A stretch of 64,000 nt of DNA from Lachnospiraceae bacterium (GCA_910575155.1 CAJTDX010000001.1:62001-126000), one strand, 5' to 3'. Shown: positions 1-6,986, counted from the stretch's first letter. Program-made: numbers and translations. Notes: generated by a model not told the origin, from the letters alone.

Positions 1-1120
1 GCTTGACATTTCCTTTCCGCTTGCCCCGTACTGCGTCCAGTTATCCGGGAATCCGTCAAGCCGTTCACATTCTAACGGGGTCAGGGAACGGACCCTGTAT
101 TTCTGCCGCCAGCTCTCTTCCGGGGCTGCCACGGCGTGTCTGTCGCTCTCTGTCAGCGTCGGGGAAATATCCTGCCCCACTCCCGTCTGATTGCCGCCGC
201 TCCCCGCTTTCCTTCCCAGTACATTCCCGATAATCGTATATACGGGAAGAAGATAGTACCCCGTCTTTGCCGCCCCGCCGCCTGCCCGCCCCATCAGCGT
301 CACGCTTTGTTTTGCGTCAATATATATCCTGTCGCCGGTCCGTCCAAAATCTAACTTTGTATGCTTCTTTTCTTCTCCCTCTTCAAAGTTCAGCTTCAAC
401 TGTCCGTCTGCGCCTTGTGCCAGTCCTCCGCTATTACCTCCAGAAGCGCAATCCGCAGTTTGTCCGGCATATCCCGTTTCATATCCTCTGCCCTCTGCAA
501 CATAGCCCAACACACTTTCGCACTCAAAAAGTATTTGTCCGGCACGGTCTGTTCTAAAATCTCTGACAAGATAGATTCGTTTTCGACGCTGGGGAACGCC
601 CCAGTATTGAGCGTCCAACATTCTCCAAGCTGTACTTCCCCCCCCTGCTTCTAACCATTCCGGCATTTGCCCATCTTCCGCTTGCAGGCATTGGAATTGC
701 GGTCTTTGTGATTTCTTCAAGCACCTTTTGAAAGTCCCTGCCTTTATTGCTTGAAAAAGCCCCTGCCACGTTCTCCCAGACTGCGTATTTTGGGTACTTT
801 CCATTTGTCGCACACCTCATTTCATCAATAATTCTGACCGCTTCAAAAAACAGTCTTGATTCTGACCCGGCAAGCCCTTTCCCGTTCCCTGCTACACTCA
901 AATTCTGACAGGGGGAACCAAAAGAAATAATGTCAACGGGCGGTATCTCTGCGCCGTTTATTTCCATGATGTTCCCTAACTGCTGCATATCCGGGAAATG
1001 TTTTGCGCTTATGTCTATGCAGTCCGCTTCAATTTCGCTTCCCCATACAGGCGTTATGCCCTGCCGCTTCGCCGCAAGCGGAAAGCCTGCTATCCCGTCA
1101 AATAAGCTCCCTAACGTCAT
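1..1120 (-). CDS. DNA (cytosine-5) methyltransferase, frameshifted at a G8 tract, partial at the window edge
   Basis: This is a Dcm-type C5 methyltransferase, which transfers a methyl group from S-adenosylmethionine to cytosine in DNA. The N-terminal part (1120 down to about 646) has motif I (GSLFDGIAGF), the catalytic loop FGSPCQNLS with its Cys, and motif VI WENVAG. At 638-645 there are eight G on the coding strand. Read as written, the frame continues for only about 30 unrelated residues and stops at 554. With one G fewer, the frame continues as RGGSTAWRMLDAQYWGV, then QRRKRIYLV (motif VIII), then a target-recognition stretch. It reaches the conserved RSLTPLECERLDGFPDNW and is open to base 1. 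I translated 637 to 1 by hand in this frame and saw no stop. The start has the ribosome site GGGAGGG. The gene is last of the visible leftward genes of the element. It is either phase variable, a recent pseudogene, or a homopolymer read error. Confidence 0.85.
638..645 (-). repeat. G8 homopolymer inside the methyltransferase gene
   Basis: Eight C on the plus strand are eight G on the coding strand. Both sides of the tract encode intact methyltransferase motifs in two different frames, so the tract length alone decides whether a full-length enzyme is made. G7 restores the frame. This is the usual form of a slipped-strand phase-variation tract. Confidence 0.75.
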
Positions 1121-1138
1121 TTTCCCCGCCCTCCCCTG

Positions 1139-1354
1139 CTATGAAAAGAAAGCTGCTGGCATAAGCTCATACCCGTCAATATCTTTGTTTTCAAGCGGCT
1201 TGTCATATTCGATATATCCCCACGCCATTCTTCCGATTTCCGGCACATATTCCCGGCTATTGAAATTGTGAATCAGCATTGCCGGATTGTCTTTCGGTTT
1301 CGGATATGTCCCCGGCATTACCGGGCGTTCTAAACTGTAATACTTGTATTTCAT
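1139..1354 (-). CDS. Small conserved protein of the mobile element, 71 aa
   Basis: This is a 71-residue acidic-to-neutral protein that begins MKYKYYSLERPVMPGTYPK and contains an aromatic-rich core (GRMAWGYIEYDKPL). From memory, similar short proteins with the start YYS-RPV-GTYPK occur in integrative elements of Lachnospiraceae and Ruminococcaceae, but I know of no function. It has no signal peptide, no membrane segment and no metal site. The ribosome site AAGGAGC lies 8 bases before ATG. It sits 18 bases upstream of the methyltransferase start, in the same operon, so it may belong with DNA modification or simply be element cargo. Confidence 0.7.
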   Translation of the reverse strand: MKYKYYSLERPVMPGTYPKPKDNPAMLIHNFNSREYVPEIGRMAWGYIEYDKPLENKDIDGYELMPAAFFS

Positions 1355-1384
1355 TCTTTTTAGCTCCTTCCTTCAATCTCTGTC

Positions 1385-1588
1385 TTAAAATCCTGCTTTT
1401 CCCAGAATCAACTCCCGCTTTATCTGTTCTTCCGCTTTCTCTTTGTCGAACCCATTCGCCACAATTACCTTTGCAACGTGTTCTGTGCAATACGGGTATT
1501 TTGCAGCTATTTCAGAAGCCGCCTTTTTCATTTCCGGGTCAAGCCTGCTATATATCGGGTATGCCCTCTTTGATTCGTCGTACAGCAT
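1385..1588 (-). CDS. Small unknown protein of the mobile element, 67 aa
   Basis: This is a 67-residue, mostly helical, charged protein (MLYDESKRAYPIYSRLDP...). I recognise no family. A middle segment rich in Ala and Lys (EMKKAASEIAAKYPY) and a segment EKAEEQIKRELILG look like two amphipathic helices. The start ATG lies 3 bases after the stop of the gene before it. Its ribosome site GGAGGG is made from the last codons of that gene, so the two are probably translationally coupled. Confidence 0.65.
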   Translation of the reverse strand: MLYDESKRAYPIYSRLDPEMKKAASEIAAKYPYCTEHVAKVIVANGFDKEKAEEQIKRELILGKAGF

Positions 1589-1591
1589 TTT

Positions 1592-1888
1592 CTATCCCTC
1601 CAGCACAACTTTTGTATAAATCTCCATTGCAAGGTCGGAAAAAGAAAATTCGCTGATACTTTCAACTGGTACTTCCTCCCCTGCGGTCATGTACTCTGCT
1701 GCTCCTACTCTTTTTAGCTCTTTCCGGTGTATATCCGTTGACAATCCGTGCCGCTTGACTTCCCGGCTCCTGTCAATCTGCGTATATCCCAGACAGGCAA
1801 CAAAACCCCTGTAAAGCTCCCCTGTGTTATCTTCAACAATCAGCCTGTCACTTGGGACAGCTCCTTTCATAAACTCTTCCAGAATCAC
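1592..1888 (-). CDS. Unknown protein of the mobile element, 98 aa
   Basis: This is a 98-residue protein that starts MILEEFMKGAVPSDRLIVED and contains short predicted beta strands followed by a C-terminal helix (FSDLAMEIYTKVVLEG). I do not recognise it. The likely start is GTG at 1886-1888, which overlaps the stop of the replication protein in a GTGA arrangement, so translation is probably coupled. An ATG seven codons later is a possible alternative start. It shares an operon with the replication initiator, the two short proteins that follow and the methyltransferase. Confidence 0.6.
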   Translation of the reverse strand: MILEEFMKGAVPSDRLIVEDNTGELYRGFVACLGYTQIDRSREVKRHGLSTDIHRKELKRVGAAEYMTAGEEVPVESISEFSFSDLAMEIYTKVVLEG

Positions 1889-2778
1889 TTCTTTTTCCCT
1901 CCTGTTTTTCTGCCTTTTTTCTTTCCCGGCTTTTTATCCGGCTTCTTCCACATCTTCAAGTAGATATGCCAGCCCGTTTCTTCGTAGTAGACAGGTTCAA
2001 TGCTTACAATGTCATAATTCGGGAATTGCTTCTTGAAGAACTCCTTCCCGCAATCATCAGACTTCGCCAGCTTCTCTATCTGCTTTTTCGTGTATTTATA
2101 ATCTGCGTTCGGCAGCTCTACCGGGCGCACAAGGTTTCTGCTACTGCTCCACCTCTTCTTCCCCTGCGGGTCCTTCACTATGTACTTGCAAAGTGCTTCA
2201 ATGCCGTTTTCATTCGTCTGTATGCGGTCAGCGTTCGCCCATCCCATCTGCTTTATACCTGCCCTATACTGCGGGTCATTCTGCGCTTTATTCCAGTTGA
2301 TACGGTCAGCCGTCCACATCAGTTCTACATCATCACGGGACAAACCGCCGTTCATGATAATGTGGTGGTGTACCCTCTTTATCATCTGCCCTGCCTTGTC
2401 GAATTTATATTCTGTCACAAGGATATATTTCAGCGGGTCCAGCCCTAATTTCCCCCGCCTGTATGCTATCCGGCGCAAGTAGTTATTCACTATCTTTTCC
2501 GCTTCCTCTATGCTGCCCGGCAGGTGGTCTTTATCGTATGTACAGGAAACGTGCAAATCACCTGTACCAAAATTCCCATTCCCTAACTGAACCAGATACC
2601 GCTTTGCGTTCTTTTCATTCAGGTCTTTTTGCTTTGGCTCCGATACCTTTTTACGCTTCCCCCTCTTTCCCTTTACCACCTTTTCTGCCTTTTCTGTCCG
2701 GGGAATTATATCCGCTTCCCGGTACTGCCCGCAGTCCACCTTCTTCTCCCTCATGAACACTTTACCCAATGCAACCAC
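1885..2778 (-). CDS. HUH-type replication initiator (Rep, G2P/ORF2-like)
   Basis: This 297-residue basic protein resembles rolling-circle replication initiators found in Firmicutes plasmids and integrative elements. The likely HUH metal-binding motif is VHHHIIMNG at about residues 140-150. The later KYIVKD fits a catalytic Tyr followed by Lys (YxxK). The N-terminal third is Lys/Arg-rich and the C-terminal end is a basic tail (KKPGKKKGRK). I placed the start at GTG 2776-2778, because AAGGAAGG precedes it and the protein then begins VALGKVFMREKK. The frame is open 44 codons further upstream, but that part looks non-coding. By family, it would nick one strand at a double-strand origin to allow replication of the excised element. 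Three direct repeats lie about 100 bases upstream. Confidence 0.8.
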   Translation of the reverse strand: MVALGKVFMREKKVDCGQYREADIIPRTEKAEKVVKGKRGKRKKVSEPKQKDLNEKNAKRYLVQLGNGNFGTGDLHVSCTYDKDHLPGSIEEAEKIVNNYLRRIAYRRGKLGLDPLKYILVTEYKFDKAGQMIKRVHHHIIMNGGLSRDDVELMWTADRINWNKAQNDPQYRAGIKQMGWANADRIQTNENGIEALCKYIVKDPQGKKRWSSSRNLVRPVELPNADYKYTKKQIEKLAKSDDCGKEFFKKQFPNYDIVSIEPVYYEETGWHIYLKMWKKPDKKPGKKKGRKTGGKKK

Positions 2779-2875
2779 ACCTTCCTTTTCTGTCCTTATA
2801 CCTGTGTGGCGTGGGTATGTTCCGGGCGGGGACTCTCCCCCTTCCCTTCTTTCCCTCCTGCTTATTATCCATGTG

Positions 2876-2945
2876 TTACGCAAGTATATAATATATATTA
2901 TCTTACGCAAGTATATATTCTATATCTATATTACGCAAGTATATA
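2876..2945. repeat. Three iteron-like direct repeats upstream of rep
   Basis: TTACGCAAGTATATA occurs at 2876-2890, 2903-2917 and 2931-2945, with start-to-start spacing of 27 and 28 bases in very AT-rich DNA. On the minus strand each repeat reads TATATACTTGCGTAA, which also holds a -10-like TATACT and a -35-like TTGCGT (TTGCGT-16-TATACT between neighbours). They may be initiator-binding iterons, repressor operators or tandem promoters for rep. The rest of the gene-free stretch 2779-3098 shows only a plus-strand promoter at 3037-3065. Confidence 0.7.
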
Positions 2946-3036
2946 TATACTATTCGTAGGAATGTTAATACCCCATACAAGCCCGTTTTCCGGGATAAAA
3001 ACCCGGCATTTTCAACGGTTTCACCGCTGATTTTGC

Positions 3037-3145
3037 TTGCTTTTACACCGCCAACATGGTATAATAAACATGAACTGATTTATTAAAAAATGTTAGCGAA
3101 AAACCTTTGTTGAATGTGTTTGCGGCACTTCTTCAAAGGTTTTTT
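3037..3145 (+). ncRNA. Possible small RNA: promoter and terminator with no ORF between
   Basis: A plus-strand promoter TTGCTT (3037-3042), 17 bases, TATAAT (3060-3065) is followed about 35 bases later by the hairpin 3099-3109/3134-3144 and a run of six T. The transcript would be about 70-75 nt. It would be antisense to any message that reads leftward from the 3175 gene towards rep. Rolling-circle replicons often control Rep with a countertranscribed RNA, so that role is possible, but it is inference. Confidence 0.4.
3099..3144 (-). terminator. Bidirectional rho-independent terminator
   Basis: The arms AAAAACCTTTG and CAAAGGTTTTT (11 bp) enclose a 24-base loop. On the minus strand the stem ends in TTTTT, so it can stop the leftward operon after the gene at 3175-3369. 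On the plus strand it is followed by TTTTTT. Confidence 0.65.
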
Positions 3146-3174
3146 GTTATGTCTTTTTCGCATTTCTGCGGGTT

Positions 3175-3369
3175 TTACAGCGGTTTATATAGTTCCTTCC
3201 TGCTTTCCCCGCACCACAACTTCTTTCCGTCTTTCGTCCTGATAGTTACTATCCCGTCCCGGAACCTGTACCCGGCTTCAATCGTTCCTTCATGCCACTT
3301 CCCTTCATGGAAAATCGCCGCAGGCTGACCGACGACATACGGGAATTTCAGATTTTCTTTTGCTTCCAT
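3175..3369 (-). CDS. Small conserved protein of the mobile element, 64 aa
   Basis: This is a 64-residue protein with strand-rich sequence (KFPYVVGQPAAIFHEGKW, YRFRDGIVTIRTKDG, KKLWCGESRKELYKPL). It looks like a compact beta barrel of SH3 or OB type. I recall similar short proteins in Lachnospiraceae integrative elements, but no function is known to me. It follows the lectin-fold protein by 31 bases and ends just before the terminator at 3099-3144, so it is the last gene of that transcription unit. Confidence 0.65.
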   Translation of the reverse strand: MEAKENLKFPYVVGQPAAIFHEGKWHEGTIEAGYRFRDGIVTIRTKDGKKLWCGESRKELYKPL

Positions 3370-3400
3370 TTTCCAGCCGCCTTTCTTTTAGCGGGCGTTG

Positions 3401-4438
3401 TCACGCCCTTTTCAGTATTTCAGTTACCAGTTTCCAGTCCTCCAGATATAAAGCGGAACGGAAGGACACATTGCCGTAGACGTTAGAACGGGCGTTGTCC
3501 AAGCCCAACGCCGCCACCCCACCGCCGGAAGTGCGGTCGAAGCCCGAACCCCGGAAAGGCACGGCTTCTTCAAGCTCACTGTCAACCCATATACCCGCTT
3601 TTTCCTGCTGCCAGTCCTGCGGCAATATCCCCAGCCTATGTATGATTTCCGGGACTTCTTTCAGGCTCCCGGCAAGCTGCAAATCCCGCATATGACAGCA
3701 ATTCCAGCCCCCGGCAATCTGTCCGTCTGTCAGCACGACTTTTCCGCACTGTGCGTCAAGATACAGCGGATTTCCGAACGGAAGCCCTTCTTCCCCCGGT
3801 TCCTCTGTCCGTGCAATCGTCCAGGCGGGGTCCTGCGGCTTGAAGTCTTCTGCTGCTGCGTTATTGTCCGGGATATACTCAATTACGCCTTTGTGAAGCC
3901 GCAGCCCTGCTACACGCTCCCAGAAGTTCCCGCAAAGTCCGAAAACCCCTTCCGGCGTTCCGTCGTGGCTCCATGAAAGCGGCTCTGTCCCAGTCAGAAC
4001 CGTGTAGCCGTCGTAACAATAGCCCTTTTCCTCCGGGTCGTCAGCGTTCTTCCCGTAGTCTGTGTTACCGCTGATTGTATGCCCTGCTGCCGCTGCGTCT
4101 TTCATCAGGTACACCCATTCAGCATTAGTCATTAAATGCCATCCGGGTCCCTTCCTCCGGCAAGCTGCCGCCGCTTCGTCATGGCTCATGCTTTCGGCGG
4201 GCTTCTGATACGGCAGGGAAGCGGGAATGTCCTTCATCATGACGTTTGTATATTGCGATATGAGAATCGCCGCCATATTTTTCCCGTTTACCTTGAACAT
4301 TTCCGGCACGTCCTCCGGCTTATACGTCCCCGGCTCCATGTAAAACATAGTCATGTAGTTGGGAAGCCCGGCTTCATCATGCACGACGACTGCCGCCTTG
4401 AAAATTCCCTTTTCCTGCGCTTCTGTCATTTTTGACAT
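3401..4438 (-). CDS. C-type-lectin / FGE-fold protein, likely diversity-generating retroelement target
   Basis: This 345-residue protein has no signal peptide. It has the formylglycine-generating-enzyme/C-type-lectin fold: WHLMTNAEWVYLM, then GLCGNFWERVAG, then a C-terminal FRGSGFD...SFRSALYL. The last part (residues about 295-329, nucleotides about 3454-3556) matches the layout of variable regions in DGR target proteins, which end in a short Arg-Ser-Ala-Leu-like motif after an Asn/Gly/Ser-rich stretch. The codons for GFDRTSGG are all NNC or NNT, as expected where AAY template codons were changed at A. The same holds for several codons of DNA and NVYGN. No reverse transcriptase, Avd or template repeat is visible here. 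The start has a perfect AAGGAGG. By analogy it would be a ligand-binding display protein. The alternative is a non-diversified FGE-fold protein. Confidence 0.7.
   Translation of the reverse strand: MSKMTEAQEKGIFKAAVVVHDEAGLPNYMTMFYMEPGTYKPEDVPEMFKVNGKNMAAILISQYTNVMMKDIPASLPYQKPAESMSHDEAAAACRRKGPGWHLMTNAEWVYLMKDAAAAGHTISGNTDYGKNADDPEEKGYCYDGYTVLTGTEPLSWSHDGTPEGVFGLCGNFWERVAGLRLHKGVIEYIPDNNAAAEDFKPQDPAWTIARTEEPGEEGLPFGNPLYLDAQCGKVVLTDGQIAGGWNCCHMRDLQLAGSLKEVPEIIHRLGILPQDWQQEKAGIWVDSELEEAVPFRGSGFDRTSGGGVAALGLDNARSNVYGNVSFRSALYLEDWKLVTEILKRA
3454..3556 (-). repeat. Putative DGR variable region (VR)
   Basis: This is the 3' end of the lectin-fold gene, encoding the presumed ligand-binding loop. 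The run of NNY codons and the closing FRSAL motif are the evidence. The matching template repeat was not found by eye in the window. Confidence 0.45.
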
Positions 4439-4474
4439 TCTGTTTTTCCTCCTTGTATCTGGTATGATATTTAT

Positions 4475-4639
4475 TTAGACAGCCGCCTTTCGGGGCTGCT
4501 GTTCTCCGTCTTCATGTACCGTCACCGTGATAGACACGTTTTCTTTCCGGGACAGAATCAACGCCAGCGTTTCAAAAAACCGCTTCGCATTGAAAGTCCC
4601 TTCTACCTGCACGCCTGCTGCCGCAAGCCTTTCTTTCAT
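4475..4639 (-). CDS. Small unknown protein, 54 aa
   Basis: This is a short gene with a perfect ribosome site (GGAGGTG, 5 bases before ATG). The protein starts MKERLAAAGVQVEGTFNAKR and contains a hydrophobic helix (FFETLALILSR) and a strand (VSITVTVHED). I do not recognise it. It lies 36 bases upstream of the lectin-fold gene in the same direction, and the good ribosome site makes it real rather than chance. Confidence 0.6.
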   Translation of the reverse strand: MKERLAAAGVQVEGTFNAKRFFETLALILSRKENVSITVTVHEDGEQQPRKAAV

Positions 4640-4710
4640 CTGCTCCACCTCCTACATTTCATAACACGCCAGCAGCCGGACGGCGTATTTGCCGCCCTGA
4701 TTTTCTGTGA

Positions 4711-4926
4711 CTATATGTATAGGCTGGTATCTTCAAACAACATTCCTTCTACCTCTGCGGCAAACTTATTGAATAAGTCCCGCAGTTCTGCAACCCTGCT
4801 TTCCTGCAATCCTTCAAATTCCAGATTGACTTTTGCGTATGCGTCCGGGTCACTTGATACTATTCTTTTTTGAAATGTCACGCCACTTGTTATCCGCACT
4901 TCCCTTTTTACTTCTTCCGCTTCCAT
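4711..4926 (-). CDS. Unknown protein of the mobile element, 71 aa
   Basis: I placed the start at ATG 4924-4926 because AAGGAA precedes it by 9 bases. The frame is open for 29 more codons upstream, but that part has an odd Arg/Cys-rich sequence. The protein (MEAEEVKREVRITSGVTFQK...) is acidic, with two strands and then a long helix (LQESRVAELRDLFNKFAAEVEGMLF). I recognise no family. It is in the leftward operon under the promoter at 5396-5424. Confidence 0.55.
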   Translation of the reverse strand: MEAEEVKREVRITSGVTFQKRIVSSDPDAYAKVNLEFEGLQESRVAELRDLFNKFAAEVEGMLFEDTSLYI

Positions 4927-5161
4927 TTCTGCACGTTCCTTTCCGCACCGCCGCTGCCGCTTTTCTCTACTAAAAAGCCGCCTGCCCGGAAAACTTGCTG
5001 TCCGACTATACACTTTATAGCTGGTGTAACCGCTGCCCGTTTGACAGTGCTTTATTTTCGGGGTCTGGCTGTCCCCTGATTGAACCGGGCGGGAATCGGA
5101 CCCGCCCCGCAGGTTTTCACGCCTGCTGCCCCTCTGCGGCTCCCGGTCCTTTGCTTTCTTC

Positions 5162-5344
5162 TTATACTGCTGCCGCTGCCAGCTTCGCCTGCCTTGCCTT
5201 TTCGATTTTCTGTCTATCAGCTAAAGCGGTCATGTAGGTTCTGGCAAGCACGATTGAATTTTCATCTAAACTTTCAAGAATCCTTGTTACTTCCTCCGTA
5301 TCGGAAGAAAGCATTGTTTTTCTGATTTCCTCTGCGCCTTTCAT
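5162..5344 (-). CDS. Small helical protein, first gene of the leftward operon, 60 aa
   Basis: This 60-residue all-helical protein (MKGAEEIRKTMLSSDTEEV...) ends in an Ala/Lys-rich helix (ADRQKIEKARQAKLAAAAV). The ribosome site GGGAGGAAG is strong. It is transcribed divergently from the CI-like repressor and starts 52 bases after the consensus promoter. Its place is that of an early regulator (Cro- or antirepressor-like position), but it has no recognisable HTH, so its role is open. Confidence 0.6.
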   Translation of the reverse strand: MKGAEEIRKTMLSSDTEEVTRILESLDENSIVLARTYMTALADRQKIEKARQAKLAAAAV

Positions 5345-5377
5345 GTGGTCTTCCTCCCTTCTGTTTTCTGCTTTGTT

Positions 5378-5455
5378 TTTCTTGACTATGGTATGATTAT
5401 ATCTACCTTTGGTAAGTTTGTCAATACCTTTTTCAGATTTTTCTTGACTATGGTA
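5378..5455. promoter_or_regulatory. Operator region of the repressor/operon switch
   Basis: A 16-base direct repeat (TTTCTTGACTATGGTA) occurs at 5378-5393 and 5440-5455, 62 bases apart. It flanks the palindrome TACCTTTGGTA at 5404-5414. The half-site GGTA is common to all three. The right copy also holds TTGACT, which with TATTCT at 5467-5472 could form the repressor's own promoter. This is the layout of a lambda-like switch with three operators. Confidence 0.6.
5396..5424 (-). promoter_or_regulatory. Consensus sigma-A promoter of the leftward operon with operator in the spacer
   Basis: On the minus strand TTGACA (5424-5419), a 17-base spacer and TATAAT (5401-5396) match the consensus exactly. 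The palindrome TACCTTTGGTA at 5404-5414 lies inside the spacer. Such a strong promoter needs repression, and the CI-like gene at 5504 is the obvious candidate. Confidence 0.8.
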
Positions 5456-5503
5456 AGTTTTTTTGATATTCTCTTTTTAGACGGACGGGAAAGGGGTGAT
5501 AAA

Positions 5504-5869
5504 ATGAATGAACGTCTAAAAGCTCTTAGAAAAGAATTGTCTTTAAGTCAGGAAGCCTTCGGGAAGAAGTTGGGTGTTACCGGGGCGGGAATCTCCAGAA
5601 TAGAAAGCGGCGTTAGAAGCCTTACGGAACAAATGATTCTTGCTACTTGCCGGGAATTTAATGTACGGGAAGAATGGCTGCGGGACGGAACCGGGGAAAT
5701 GTTTCTTGACTTCACGGAAGATGAATTTTCAAGGGCTGCTGCCACTCTCTCAAATGACGCTTTTGTTAGAAGCCTGATTGTTGAATACTGGAAACTTGAT
5801 GAAGACAGTAGACAGCTTTTCCGGGACTTCATACATAAGTTGTCAGACAATATGCGGGGGCTGGAATAA
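5504..5869 (+). CDS. XRE/CI-like repressor
   Basis: This 121-residue protein has an N-terminal helix-turn-helix of the XRE family (residues about 4-60: LKALRKELSLSQEAFGKKLG, then GISRIESGVRSL). An acidic helical C-terminal part (DFTEDEFSRAAATL...WKLDEDSRQLFRDFIHKL) is probably for dimerisation. The start ATG at 5504 has AAGGGGTG before it. The upstream open frame crosses the operator region and is not coding. It has no autoproteolytic S24 domain, so induction cannot be the LexA type. It faces away from the leftward operon and most likely represses the promoter at 5396-5424. Confidence 0.8.
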   Translation: MNERLKALRKELSLSQEAFGKKLGVTGAGISRIESGVRSLTEQMILATCREFNVREEWLRDGTGEMFLDFTEDEFSRAAATLSNDAFVRSLIVEYWKLDEDSRQLFRDFIHKLSDNMRGLE

Positions 5870-5914
5870 AAGCCCCCTGCACATCATCAGCAGCCGCACA
5901 AAAACATTTTCACA

Positions 5915-6019
5915 CTATTTCAGATACTTAATGAATGTGTAAATCTTAATTAAAATGTTTTTGTCTGAAATTGCGTCAACCATCTTGTGAATGGCTGCTT
6001 TCAACTCGTTTACCAACAT
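5915..6019 (-). CDS. Small ORF of 34 aa with perfect ribosome site
   Basis: On the minus strand AAAGGAGG lies 7 bases before an ATG that opens a 34-codon frame starting MLVNELKAAIHKMVDAISDK and ending with the basic FIKYLK. It is one amphipathic helix pair and resembles short helical regulators often seen beside repressors in Firmicutes prophages. It converges on the repressor gene. The arms AAAAACATTTT (5900-5910) and AAAATGTTTTT (5952-5962) form an 11-bp inverted repeat across its 3' end. No function can be assigned. Confidence 0.45.
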   Translation of the reverse strand: MLVNELKAAIHKMVDAISDKNILIKIYTFIKYLK

Positions 6020-6124
6020 TTGCGCTTCCTCCTTTCCTTCTCTGCAAGGTTTTCAAGTGACATTACAATTTTAAGATTGTCCGGGGATAGCACAAAGAAC
6101 ATGATTTTATGGGAGATTTTAAGA

Positions 6125-6844
6125 ATGGGAATAAGATATAGAAAAAGCATAAAAGTTGCTCCGGGTGTCAAAATCAACCTGAATAGAAAAAGTGCCAGCG
6201 TCACTGTAGGCGGCAAGGGTTTTCATAAAACCTACAATAGCAACGGGCAGACAACCACAAGCGTCAACCTTCCTGTAAAGGGATTGTCCTATGTGGACAG
6301 GAAGGGAAAGGCTTCTTCCTCTGCTTCCGCTTCTCCTGCTGCCAGCTCTGCGGAAATAGATAAAATATCCGTTCCAAAAGAAAAGAAGGTCACGGCGCAA
6401 GCTGTCCTTCCTGACCCTCCGACTGCTGGCGTTGCCGTTGTCGGTTTTTTCATCATTGTTGCCGGGTTCTTCCTTTCCGGTCCGTCTATCCCGGCAGGAA
6501 TCATTGTTGCGCTCTTTGGTGTCTATCTTATTTATGCCTACTTCGCATATAAGAAGAACCCGGACAGCGGAAAATATATTTCAGAAGGTCAGCTTTCACG
6601 CTGGCGGCAGCTTCTTTCCGTCACTTCCGGCACGGCTTCCGACTTAACGAAAAAGTCTTTGCCGATTCTGATTGAATTGAAAGCCGCTGCGGAAGAATAC
6701 GCACGGGAACTTCCCTATTCTGCGGAAGACTTGCTGAACACGCAACAAAGAATCATTGACTTTTCAGAATTTGTGATAATTAAAGGGGATAACCCAAAAC
6801 AAGACTATGACAAGTACGTTTCTTTGATTGATGAATCAAAGTGA
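6125..6844 (+). CDS. DUF4236-domain membrane protein
   Basis: This 239-residue protein begins MGIRYRKSIKVAPGVKINLNRK, the hallmark of DUF4236, a short N-terminal beta domain of unknown function. A Ser/Ala-rich linker (residues about 65-85) is followed by two membrane segments at about 97-135 (AGVAVVGFFIIVAGFFLSG and AGIIVALFGVYLIYAYFAY). The helical C-terminal part of about 100 residues is probably cytoplasmic. The ribosome site is GGGAGA. It is cargo of the element, between repressor and integrase. In other genomes DUF4236 proteins occur in mobile elements. A role in exclusion or defence is only a guess. Confidence 0.65.
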   Translation: MGIRYRKSIKVAPGVKINLNRKSASVTVGGKGFHKTYNSNGQTTTSVNLPVKGLSYVDRKGKASSSASASPAASSAEIDKISVPKEKKVTAQAVLPDPPTAGVAVVGFFIIVAGFFLSGPSIPAGIIVALFGVYLIYAYFAYKKNPDSGKYISEGQLSRWRQLLSVTSGTASDLTKKSLPILIELKAAAEEYARELPYSAEDLLNTQQRIIDFSEFVIIKGDNPKQDYDKYVSLIDESK

Positions 6845-6986
6845 AAACATAAAGGGAAGCGGCGGCAATACTGGGAATATCGCCGCCGCAAGTGCAAAGT
6901 ATATCATACCAGATACAACATACCGTCTGCAATTCTGATTATATCATCTGCGGGCGGGAAATTAAAGGAAATGCAGGTGATTTTTC

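Noticed and set aside
2779-2910. Longer N-terminus of the Rep protein
   Set aside because: The frame is open to 2910, but the extra residues overlap the repeats and are not Rep-like. GTG 2778 has a ribosome site.
5083-5148. tRNA-like fold on the minus strand (7-bp acceptor GACCGGG/CCCGGTT, T-arm-like CGGGTCCGATTCCCG, possible GAA anticodon)
   Set aside because: Only 66 bases long. The T-loop has C for T55, the D-arm does not fit, and the anticodon loop has 8 bases or a mismatch. It may be a decayed tRNA, but I would not call a gene.
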